DNA from: Ramlibacter agri
GTDB taxonomy: Bacteria; Pseudomonadota; Gammaproteobacteria; Burkholderiales; Burkholderiaceae_C
DNA length: 64,000 bases
NCBI RefSeq assembly: GCF_012927085.1
Contig: NZ_JABBFX010000001.1
Span: forward strand, 1-64,000
Direction: 5' to 3'
Shown: piece by piece, positions 57,142 through 64,000 of the stretch
How the letters are laid out: every line of letters starts with the position of its first letter
Position numbering within the stretch: the stretch's first letter is position 1
Program-made: the position numbers and the translations under genes
Notes under the pieces: generated by a model
What the model was told of the DNA's origin: nothing
The model's input: only the letters and a program-made list of their open reading frames with translations
The model's database searches: none

Positions 57142-58944
57142 CTAGGGGACGACCGGCAGCACCAGCCGCGAAGCATGCACGCCCGAAACGTGGACCGCAT
57201 TGATGGCCTTGCGCCGCGGCCCGTCGCTGCCCTCGGGCGCGCCGGTGTTCGGGTTGACGTCGAAGCGCGGGAAGTTGCTGCTCGAAACATCGAGCCGGAT
57301 GCGGTGCCCCTTGCGGAACAGGTTGGACGTGGGCATCGGCTCGATGGTGATTTCCGCGATTTCACCGGGCTCCAGCAGCTGTGGCCGCTCCCAGGAGCGC
57401 CGGTAGCGGCAGCGCAGGATGCCGTCCGTGAGGTTCATCGCGAAGCCCTGCGGCCAGTCCGCGCTGGGCGGGTACACGTCGACCAGCTTGGCCGTGAAAT
57501 CCGTGTCGGGCGCGCTGGAGGAAATCCAGAGCCGGACCAGCACGGTGCCCGTCACCTCCAGGTCCTCGGCCAGCGGCTCGGTCTGGAAGACGAGGACGTC
57601 GTCGCGCTCCGCCAAGGGACCATACGGCGCCGTGGCCGCGAAGGTGCCTTCGCTGGTGCTCTGGTCGTAGGCGCCGGGAAACATCAGCGGCTCGCCGGAC
57701 GTGATCGAGCCGCCCAGCGTCGGCACCGGGTGCTCGGAGTCGAACTCGTAGCGGAGGACCGATTCGCCTTGCGGCTTGCGGGACGACAAGGTGCCGTCGG
57801 CGTGCAGGTACAAGGCCAGGTCCTGCGTCCCGGGCACGGGCCAGTCCGCCGCGGCCTGCCAGCTGCCGCCATGCAGCAGGCGGCCTTCCGGCGTGCGTTC
57901 GCCGCTGCCGCCGCCCATGCGGAAGTAGCGCACCCGCGGCCATTCCGCCGCCTTGCGGTCCGGCCGCAGCCAGCGGTCGAACCACTCCAGGCGCATGCGC
58001 GTGAAGTCCGCGGCGAGCTGTCCATCCAGCACTGCCGCCGGCCCGAAATCGACATCGCCGGCATGGCGCACGCTGCGCTCGCCATGCGTCCAGGGTCCCA
58101 GCACCATCCAGGCACGGCCGCCCGCCTGGTGCGCGATGCCCGCGTAGTTGTCGGTCGTGGTCTGGGCGTAGGGGTCCCACCAGCCGCACATCAGGAAAGT
58201 CGGCACGTCGCGATAGGCCGCGTAGTCGCCCGCGGCGTACAGCTCCGGCTGGCGCCAGTAGTCGTCGAAGTTGCCGCGCTCCCATTGCTGGAACAGGTAG
58301 TCCTCGTACTCCGGCGCCCATTGCAGCGGCGAGCGGCCGCGCGCCCAGGGCAGCGCGTGGAACCAGGCGCGGATGTCTTCGCGCCGCAGCGCAGCAAGGG
58401 CCTGTTCGTCCTGCACGCCGCCATCCAGTGCATTGCGCAGCGCCCAGGTCGCCTGCTTCAGCTCGAAGGCGCCGCCATGCCGGATGCCGCCGCGATACGC
58501 GTTGGAGAAGCCGCCGGCTTCGAGGAACAGCGCGCGCAGGCCCGCCGGCCGTTGCGAAGCGAGCGCCGTCTGCGTGTGCGCCGAATAGGACATGCCGAAG
58601 GCGGCCACGTCGCCATTGCACCAGGGCTGCCCGCGGATCCAGGCCAGCGTGTCGGCGCCATCGCTGGCTTCGCCGATGTACTTGGTGAAAGTGCCTTCCG
58701 AGCCGTGGCGGCCCCGGCAGTCCTGGACGACGACGGCATAGCCCGTGGCCGCGAACTCGCGCGCCAGCTCGCCGCGCCGGCGCGGCTGCGGCTGCGAGGC
58801 GGTGCGCTCGCGGCGCGAGACGGCGTCGCGGCCATAAGGCGTGCGTTCCAGCAGCACGGGCGCGGGGCCGCCGCCCGGCGGCAGGTAGACGTCGGTGGCA
58901 AGGCACACGCCGTCGCGCATGGCCACCATGAAGGTCGAAGACAT
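57142..58944 (-). CDS. CocE/NonD-family hydrolase (Xaa-Pro peptidase S15-type)
   Basis: 600 aa, alpha/beta hydrolase: DVYLPPGGGPAPVLLERTPYG, the nucleophile in AAFGMSYSAHTQ, acid in CGWWDPYAQTTTDN and His in GPWTHGERS. The C-terminal beta-jellyroll (TSEGTFAATAPYGPL through ITIEPMPTSNLFRKGHRIRL) matches the PepX C-terminal domain. Hydrolyses esters or amides; the substrate is not known. Ends 14 nt before holA and starts 5 nt after the Bug gene. Confidence 0.9.
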   Translation of the reverse strand: MSSTFMVAMRDGVCLATDVYLPPGGGPAPVLLERTPYGRDAVSRRERTASQPQPRRRGELAREFAATGYAVVVQDCRGRHGSEGTFTKYIGEASDGADTLAWIRGQPWCNGDVAAFGMSYSAHTQTALASQRPAGLRALFLEAGGFSNAYRGGIRHGGAFELKQATWALRNALDGGVQDEQALAALRREDIRAWFHALPWARGRSPLQWAPEYEDYLFQQWERGNFDDYWRQPELYAAGDYAAYRDVPTFLMCGWWDPYAQTTTDNYAGIAHQAGGRAWMVLGPWTHGERSVRHAGDVDFGPAAVLDGQLAADFTRMRLEWFDRWLRPDRKAAEWPRVRYFRMGGGSGERTPEGRLLHGGSWQAAADWPVPGTQDLALYLHADGTLSSRKPQGESVLRYEFDSEHPVPTLGGSITSGEPLMFPGAYDQSTSEGTFAATAPYGPLAERDDVLVFQTEPLAEDLEVTGTVLVRLWISSSAPDTDFTAKLVDVYPPSADWPQGFAMNLTDGILRCRYRRSWERPQLLEPGEIAEITIEPMPTSNLFRKGHRIRLDVSSSNFPRFDVNPNTGAPEGSDGPRRKAINAVHVSGVHASRLVLPVVP

Positions 58945-58949
58945 CGCGC

Positions 58950-59906
58950 TCACTCCAGCTTCAGGTTGCGTTCCTTGATGACGCGGGCCCAGCGCGCCGT
59001 GTCCTCCTTCACGTACGCACCCAGCTCCTGCGGCGTGCTCGGCGCCGGTTCGGCGCCCTGCGCACGCAGCTTGCCAGCCACGGCGGGGTCGTTCAGGGCG
59101 CCTTGCAGCGCCGCGCTCACCTTGTTCACGGCGTCGGCGGGCGTGCGCGCCGGTGCGAACACCGCGTACCAGATGTCGTAGGTGAACTCGGGCAGGCCGG
59201 CTTCGGCGAAGGTCGGCACGTTCGGCAGCAGCGGCGAACGCTTCGCGCTGGCCACCGCCAGCGGCACCAGCTTGCCGGCCTGGATGTGCTGGGCGACGCT
59301 GGGCACCGCATTGATCCCGAGCTGGACGACGCCCGCCAGCAGCTCGTTCACCGAAGGCGCTGCGCCCTTGTAGGGAACGTGCACCATCTCCGTCTTCGTC
59401 AGCAGCTCGAACATCTCCATCGACAAGTGGTTCGGGCTGCCGGTGCCGCTGGAGCTGAAGTTCAGGCGCCCGGGCTGCCTGCGCGCCAGCGCGACCAGCT
59501 CCGGCACCGTCTTCACGCCCAGCGAGGGATGCGCCGTCAGCACCGGTACGTTGAACAGCACGCGGCCCACGGGCGTGAAGTCGCGCGCCGGGTTGTACGC
59601 GAGGTGCGTGTTCAGCAGCGGTCCTGTCACCATGTTGGAGCCCGCGCCCAGCAGGAAGGTGTAGCCGTCCGGCGCCGCCATCGCAGCCGCCTGCACGCCC
59701 GGGATCCCCGGCTTGTTCTCGATGATGACGGGCTGGCCCAGCGACTCGGACATCTTCTGGGTGACGACCCGCAGCGCGTTGTCCGCCGCCGCGCCGGGCG
59801 GAAAGGGGATGACCAGGCGCACGGGCCGCTCGGGGTAGCCCGCGGCCTGCGCCGGCGCCAGGACGGCCGCCAGGGCGCAGGCGCCCAACAACTTCCAGGT
59901 CTGCAT
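58950..59906 (-). CDS. Bug-family solute-binding receptor
   Basis: 318 aa, signal peptide MQTWKLLGACALAAVLAPAQA, YPERPVRLVIPFPPGAAADN, VIIENKPGIPGVQAA, APDGYTFLLGAGSN and LPNVPTFAEAGLPEF. Third Bug receptor in the window; divergent from a LysR gene and 5 nt ahead of the hydrolase gene, with which it is presumably expressed. Confidence 0.92.
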   Translation of the reverse strand: MQTWKLLGACALAAVLAPAQAAGYPERPVRLVIPFPPGAAADNALRVVTQKMSESLGQPVIIENKPGIPGVQAAAMAAPDGYTFLLGAGSNMVTGPLLNTHLAYNPARDFTPVGRVLFNVPVLTAHPSLGVKTVPELVALARRQPGRLNFSSSGTGSPNHLSMEMFELLTKTEMVHVPYKGAAPSVNELLAGVVQLGINAVPSVAQHIQAGKLVPLAVASAKRSPLLPNVPTFAEAGLPEFTYDIWYAVFAPARTPADAVNKVSAALQGALNDPAVAGKLRAQGAEPAPSTPQELGAYVKEDTARWARVIKERNLKLE

Positions 59907-60021
59907 GGAACCGTACTCCGTGTTCGAAGGCGACGCGATTCTGTGGGACGCCGCGGGAGCGCACAACGGTATGAGCGCCCCGCATGGCCCTATGCGCGGA
60001 CTGTGGCAGCATCCGCAGGCC

Positions 60022-60939
60022 ATGAACCTCCGGCAGCTCGAGGCCTTCCAGGCCATCATGACCAGCGGATCGACGATCGCGGCCGGCGAGCAGCTGGGCC
60101 TGTCGCAGTCGGCGATCAGCCGCATGCTCGCGCAGCTCGAAGAGGACCTGGGCCTGCGCCTGTTCGCGCGCCAGAAGGGCCGGCTGGTGCCCACGCCCGA
60201 GGCCGAAGCGCTGCTGCCTGACGCGCAGCGCGTGGTCGAATCGGCCCTGGGTTTCCGCCGCCACTCGGAGCAGCTGCGCCTGGGCGGCTTCCAGCGCAAG
60301 CTGCTGAAGGTGGCGGTGCCGAACACGCTCGCGTCCGAAATGATGCCGGCGCTGGTGCGGCAATTCATGGCCGAAAGGCCCGACGTGGTGCTGGAGGTGC
60401 TGTCCACCAGCTACGGCGAAGCGGCGCGGGCCGTCGTCGGGCGCGACGTGGACCTGGCCATGGTGCAGCTGCCGGCCGACATTCCGGGCCTCGCGCTGCT
60501 CGCCACGCTGGAGACGGACATCGTCTGCGTGCTGCCCGAGGGCCACCGGCTGGCCACCCGCGAATCGCTGGGGCCCGCGGATCTCGAAGCGGAGCCGCTG
60601 GTGTTCCTGGGCCGCCAGCGCCAGCTGCGCCACGAGATCGACCAGGCTTTCCGGCAGGCCCGCGTGCTGCCGCGCGTGGCGGCCGAAGTGCATTCGGTGG
60701 GCGTGGCCTGCAGCTTCGTCGCCGCGGGGCTGGGGTTAGCCCTGGTGAATGGCCTGATCGCGAGCTATTGCGACCGGCTGCCGCTGGTGCTGCGGCCTTT
60801 CAGGCCGTGCATCGGCACGCAGCTGGGGCTGGCGGCGCTGGAGGGGACGGGTTCAGGCAGCCTTTGCACGGCCTTTGCGCAAAGGATGATGGAAGCCGTG
60901 CGTGAGCGCGCGGCGGGGCACACGCGCGTGCTCGCGTAG
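60022..60939 (+). CDS. LysR-family transcriptional regulator
   Basis: 305 aa. MNLRQLEAFQAIMTSGSTIA at the start with the winged helix, LGLSQSAISRMLAQLEEDLGL, and the ligand domain from about residue 90. Start 60022 set by homologue alignment; the frame runs upstream into the Bug start region. Divergent from Bug/CocE and likely their regulator. An ATGC-N13-GCAT inverted repeat lies 8 nt before the start. Confidence 0.92.
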   Translation: MNLRQLEAFQAIMTSGSTIAAGEQLGLSQSAISRMLAQLEEDLGLRLFARQKGRLVPTPEAEALLPDAQRVVESALGFRRHSEQLRLGGFQRKLLKVAVPNTLASEMMPALVRQFMAERPDVVLEVLSTSYGEAARAVVGRDVDLAMVQLPADIPGLALLATLETDIVCVLPEGHRLATRESLGPADLEAEPLVFLGRQRQLRHEIDQAFRQARVLPRVAAEVHSVGVACSFVAAGLGLALVNGLIASYCDRLPLVLRPFRPCIGTQLGLAALEGTGSGSLCTAFAQRMMEAVRERAAGHTRVLA

Positions 60940-60944
60940 AGGTT

Positions 60945-62207
60945 TTACGGTTTCGGCACGCCCAGCTCGCGCAGCTTTTCCTGGCAGACCTGGCGAAACA
61001 CGTCGACCGCGCGGTCGATCAGCGCGTGCGTGATCGTCAACGGCGGCGCGAAGCGGATCACCGTTGCGTGCGTTTCCTTCGACAGCACCCCGCCGCGCGC
61101 CAGCCGTTCGACCAGCTGGCGAGCCGTGGCACAGGATGGTTCCAGGTCCACGCCCACCCACAGGCCGCGCCCGCGCACGTCGCGGATCAGCGGCTGCACC
61201 TCGGCCTGCACCTCGCGCAGGCGGGCGAACAGGTAGTCGCCCTTTTCCGCGCACTGGTCGACGAGATGCTCCTCTTCCAGCACCTTCAGCCCTTCCAGCG
61301 CCACCGCCGCCGCCAGCGCGTTGCCGCCGAAGGTGGAGCCATGGCTGTTGGGCGTGAAGACCTGCATCACGCGGTCGTCGGCGCAGAAGGCGCTCACAGG
61401 CAACAGGCCGGCGCCCAGCGCCTTGCCCAGGATCAGCGCGTCGGGCCGGATGCCTTCGTGCTCGAAGGCGAACCACTTGCCGGTGCGGCCGAGGCCCGCC
61501 TGCACCTCGTCGTCGATCAGCAGCACGTTGTTGGCCGTGCACCAGTCGCGCAGTTCGCGGAAGAAGCCGGGCGGCGGCACCCGCACGCCGGCCTCGCCCT
61601 GGATCGGTTCGATCAGCACGGCGCAGGTGTCTACGCTCGCGGCCGCCTTCAGGCTGGCCATGTCGCCGTAGTCGAAATGCTGGAAGCCGCCGTCGAAAGG
61701 CCCGAAGCCGGTGCGGTACTCCTCCTCGCTGGAGAAGCCGATGATGGTGCTGGTGCGGCCGTGGAAGTTGCCGCGCGCCACCAGGATGCGCTGGCGGCCG
61801 TCCGGGATGCCCTTCACCTGGTGGCCCCAGCGCCGCGCGCACTTGATCGCCGTTTCGACCGCTTCGGCGCCGGTGTTCATCGGCAGGATGCGCTCGAAGC
61901 CGGTCAGCGCCGACAGCTTCTCCAGGAAAGGGCCCAGCGTGGTGCTGTAGTAGGCGCGGGACATCACCGCCACCTTCTGCAGCTGGCGCTCGGCGGCGGC
62001 CACCACCCGCGGATGCAGGTGGCCGTGGCTCACGGCCGAATAGGCGCCCATGATGTCGATGTACTCGCGGCCTTCCACGTCCCAGACCAGGCAGTCCCTG
62101 GCGTGGTCGACCACCACCGGCACCGGCGCGTAGTTGCGCGCGCCGAAGCGGGCTTCCTTGCCCACGTAGAGGTCCGTGGGGTTCGTGTTGCTGCTGCTTG
62201 CATCCAT
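60945..62207 (-). CDS. Class III PLP aminotransferase, ornithine-oxo-acid transaminase type
   Basis: 420 aa, fold-type I. Pieces: RFGARNYAPVPVVVDHARDC, MNTGAEAVETAIKCARRWG, the cofactor aspartate LLIDDEVQAGLGRTG, lysine in LILGKALGAGLLPVSAFCADD and FGGNALAAAVA. Best fit is ornithine aminotransferase, which would give glutamate semialdehyde, the compound made by ProA. Related classes cannot be excluded. GGGAGATT precedes ATG 62207. Confidence 0.85.
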   Translation of the reverse strand: MDASSSNTNPTDLYVGKEARFGARNYAPVPVVVDHARDCLVWDVEGREYIDIMGAYSAVSHGHLHPRVVAAAERQLQKVAVMSRAYYSTTLGPFLEKLSALTGFERILPMNTGAEAVETAIKCARRWGHQVKGIPDGRQRILVARGNFHGRTSTIIGFSSEEEYRTGFGPFDGGFQHFDYGDMASLKAAASVDTCAVLIEPIQGEAGVRVPPPGFFRELRDWCTANNVLLIDDEVQAGLGRTGKWFAFEHEGIRPDALILGKALGAGLLPVSAFCADDRVMQVFTPNSHGSTFGGNALAAAVALEGLKVLEEEHLVDQCAEKGDYLFARLREVQAEVQPLIRDVRGRGLWVGVDLEPSCATARQLVERLARGGVLSKETHATVIRFAPPLTITHALIDRAVDVFRQVCQEKLRELGVPKP

Positions 62208-62334
62208 CGCAATCTCCCGCCGACGTTCGTGGCGTGCGTGACCTTTGCGGCGGCCTGGCTCTTCGTTGGAGTCGGGCCGCGACAGGAGGTTGCAGGTTCG
62301 CAGTGGAGCCGTCCAGGGCTTGTAGGACGGGAAG

Positions 62335-62376
62335 GTCAGCCGGCGCAAGCCGGCCGACGGGCGGGCCGCGGCCCGC
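62335..62376 (-). repeat. Pair of hairpins downstream of lptE
   Basis: GTC(A)GCCGGC-GCAA-GCCGGC(C)GAC at 62335-62358 and GCGGGCC-GC-GGCCCGC at 62361-62376 lie right after the lptE stop. They follow a CTTGTAGG head at 62319-62326. They may end the leuS-lptE transcript, although no U-run is present, or be a REP-type element. The rest of 62208-62334 shows no gene. Confidence 0.5.
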
Positions 62377-62379
62377 GTC

Positions 62380-62940
62380 TTACACGGCCTTGATCGAGGC
62401 CAGCCGGCGCATGATCTGCTGCACCAGGTCCGTCTGCATGTCGCGGTACAGCAGCGCTTCTTCGGATTCCTTCGACAGCACGTTGGATTCGTTGAAGCTG
62501 ATGTCGCGCGTCTGCAGCAGCTCGGTCTCGGGAATCAGTTCCTTGCCACCCGCGCTGCGCAGGCGGATGCGGATCCGCGTGCGCAGCTCGAACTCGCGCA
62601 CCTGGCCGGAGGCGGTCAGGCCCACGACGATCTTCTCGCGCTGCTCCTGCAGGATGTCGAGGATGACCGAGCCGGGCGCGGTCGGCACCGGCGCGCTGGC
62701 CGGCGCCTGCGGCGCGGCAATGGTCGTCGGCGCCGGCAGCACCGCTGGCGGCGGCGTGGTCAGCACCTTCACCTTGCCGGTGGACTGCAGGTTGCGCCGC
62801 AGCTCCGGCATCAGGTTGGAGCCGCCGGGCGCGTTGATCAGGATGGCGTCGAACGCGAAGTCCGGCGCTTCCCGCAGCTTGAAACCGCAGCCGGCCAGGA
62901 CCGCCGGTGCGGCCAGCGTCAGGAGGAAACGACGCTTCAT
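62380..62940 (-). CDS. lptE: LPS-assembly lipoprotein
   Basis: 186 aa. Lipoprotein signal with lipobox LAGC ([20 protein letters not shown]), acting with LptD at the outer membrane. Segments [22 protein letters not shown] and [25 protein letters not shown] strand follow. It starts 4 nt inside leuS (overlap) as in most proteobacteria. Confidence 0.93.
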   Translation of the reverse strand: MKRRFLLTLAAPAVLAGCGFKLREAPDFAFDAILINAPGGSNLMPELRRNLQSTGKVKVLTTPPPAVLPAPTTIAAPQAPASAPVPTAPGSVILDILQEQREKIVVGLTASGQVREFELRTRIRIRLRSAGGKELIPETELLQTRDISFNESNVLSKESEEALLYRDMQTDLVQQIMRRLASIKAV

Positions 62941-64000
62941 ACGACCACGTTCACCAGGCGACCCGGCACCACGATGACCTTCTTCGGCGTGGCGCCGGCC
63001 GCGAACTTGGTGAACGCTTCGCTCGCCAGCGCCGTCTTCTCGATCAGCGCCTTGTCCGCGCTGGCGGGCACCAGGATCGAGCCGCGCAGCTTGCCGTTGA
63101 CCTGCAGCATCAGCTCCACTTCGTCCAGCTTCAGCGCGGCCTCGTCGACCTGCGGCCAGGGCGCGTCGAGCAGCTCGCCGATGGATTCGCGCAGGCCCAG
63201 CTCGTTCCACAGCGCCTGAGTGACGTGCGGCGTCACCGGGTACAGCGCGCGCAGCAGGATGCCGAAGCCTTCGCGCTGGACGCCCGCGGCGCCGGCCTCG
63301 GCCTCGCCGTCGAAGCTCTCCAGCGCGTTCAGCATCTTCATCGCGCCCGAGACCACGGTGTTGTACTGCATGCGCTGGTAGTCGTAGTCCACCTGCTTCA
63401 GCACCGAGTGGATCTCGCGGCGCAGCGCCTGCGCCTTCTTGCCGTAGCCGGCGCCACTGGCACCGGCCGGGGCCTGCGCCAGCTTGGCGCCGTAGTTCCA
63501 CACCCGGCGCAGGAAGCGGTAGCTGCCTTCGAGCGCGGCGTCGTTCCACTCCAGCGTGGCTTCCGGCGGCGCCGTGAACATCGTGTACAGGCGCGCGGTG
63601 TCGGCGCCGTACTTCTCGATCAGGTGCTGCGGGTCGACGCCGTTGTTCTTGGACTTGGACATCGTGGTCCAGCCCTCGTAGGTCACCGGCTGGCCGTCGG
63701 CCTTGGCGGTGGCGGACAGCACGTTGGCGTGCTCGTCGCGCACGATGTCCAGTTCATGCGCCCAGTAGTACTGCTTGCCAGTCGTGGTGCGCGAGAAGGC
63801 CTCGTTCAGCACCATGCCCTGCGTCAGCAGGCGGGTGAAGGGTTCGTCGATCGTGACCAGGCCCAGGTCACGCATCACCTTGGTCCAGAAGCGCGCGTAC
63901 AGCAGGTGCAGGATCGCGTGCTCGATGCCGCCGATGTACTGGTCCATCGGCATCCAGTACTGCGTGCCGTCGGCGACCATCTTCTGGTCGTTCTTCGGGT
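62937..64000 (-). CDS. leuS: Leucyl-tRNA synthetase, C-terminal part (runs off the right edge)
   Basis: Charges tRNA-Leu, class I. The visible 354 residues include [21 protein letters not shown], the KMSKS-type motif in [15 protein letters not shown], and the anticodon domain. It ends GRLVNVVV. The frame is open to the window edge, with no start inside. Overlaps lptE by 4 nt. Confidence 0.96.
   Translation of the reverse strand, partial: PKNDQKMVADGTQYWMPMDQYIGGIEHAILHLLYARFWTKVMRDLGLVTIDEPFTRLLTQGMVLNEAFSRTTTGKQYYWAHELDIVRDEHANVLSATAKADGQPVTYEGWTTMSKSKNNGVDPQHLIEKYGADTARLYTMFTAPPEATLEWNDAALEGSYRFLRRVWNYGAKLAQAPAGASGAGYGKKAQALRREIHSVLKQVDYDYQRMQYNTVVSGAMKMLNALESFDGEAEAGAAGVQREGFGILLRALYPVTPHVTQALWNELGLRESIGELLDAPWPQVDEAALKLDEVELMLQVNGKLRGSILVPASADKALIEKTALASEAFTKFAAGATPKKVIVVPGRLVNVVV

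Overview
The window is a contiguous piece of a GC-rich bacterial chromosome, most probably a Comamonadaceae (Burkholderiales) bacterium of the Ramlibacter/Variovorax type. The grounds are three Bug-family solute receptors, GTG and TTG starts, many 1-8 nt gene overlaps, and familiar betaproteobacterial gene neighbourhoods (tRNA-Tyr/Gly/Thr-tuf, leuS-lptE, holA-proA, lptA-lptB-rpoN, argS-SPOR-dsbA, gshA/gshB). The genus is inferred. No rRNA, CRISPR array, prophage or insertion sequence was seen, and no gene is clearly broken.

Layout. 1-0.9 kb: start of tuf preceded by three tRNA genes with their own promoter. 0.95-5.3 kb: patatin lipase, then an M20 amidohydrolase with a Bug receptor and a divergent LysR regulator around a large palindrome. 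5.3-12.5 kb: an anthranilate/tryptophan operon (leader peptide, trpE, trpG, ltaE, lysE-type exporter, trpD, trpC, ung), with a GxxExxY (PD-(D/E)XK-like) gene flanked by inverted repeats lodged between trpE and trpG. 12.5-17.8 kb: chalcone-isomerase-like protein, gph, a stress group (KGG protein, catalase HPII, small proteins) and rpe. 17.8-23.5 kb: apaG, a CPA2 antiporter overlapping a carboxylate-amine ligase, then the tightly overlapped thiL-thermonuclease-pgpA-cinA-mgsA string. 23.5-33 kb: small proteins, PIN protein, rRNA methyltransferase, rpoN, lptB, lptA, then a chemoreceptor / one-lobe PstS-like protein / porin group, and dsbA. 33-41.6 kb: SPOR protein, argS, and a catabolic block (hydroxyacid dehydrogenase, class II aldolase, DUF2214, LysR, Bug, divergent ACMSD-type amidohydrolase). 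40.9-48.9 kb: type II haloacid dehalogenase with malate synthase G, a DUF1631 protein with a small CWC zinc-binding protein, a DHA2 drug exporter and a class II glutamine amidotransferase. 48.9-57.1 kb: gshB, flavin monooxygenase, kup, gshA, proA, holA. 57.1-62.2 kb: accessory block (CocE hydrolase, Bug, LysR, ornithine-type aminotransferase) wedged between holA and lptE. 62.4-64 kb: lptE and the 3' part of leuS.

Theme. Housekeeping operons of ordinary betaproteobacterial type are interrupted at several junctions by accessory genes (trpE|trpG, rpe|gph|trpE, upstream of lptA, lptE|holA). The best candidates for something new are the inverted-repeat-flanked GxxExxY cassette inside the trp operon, the near-leaderless Trp leader ORF in front of trpE, the porin/PstS-like/chemoreceptor triplet, and the antiporter/ligase overlapping pair.
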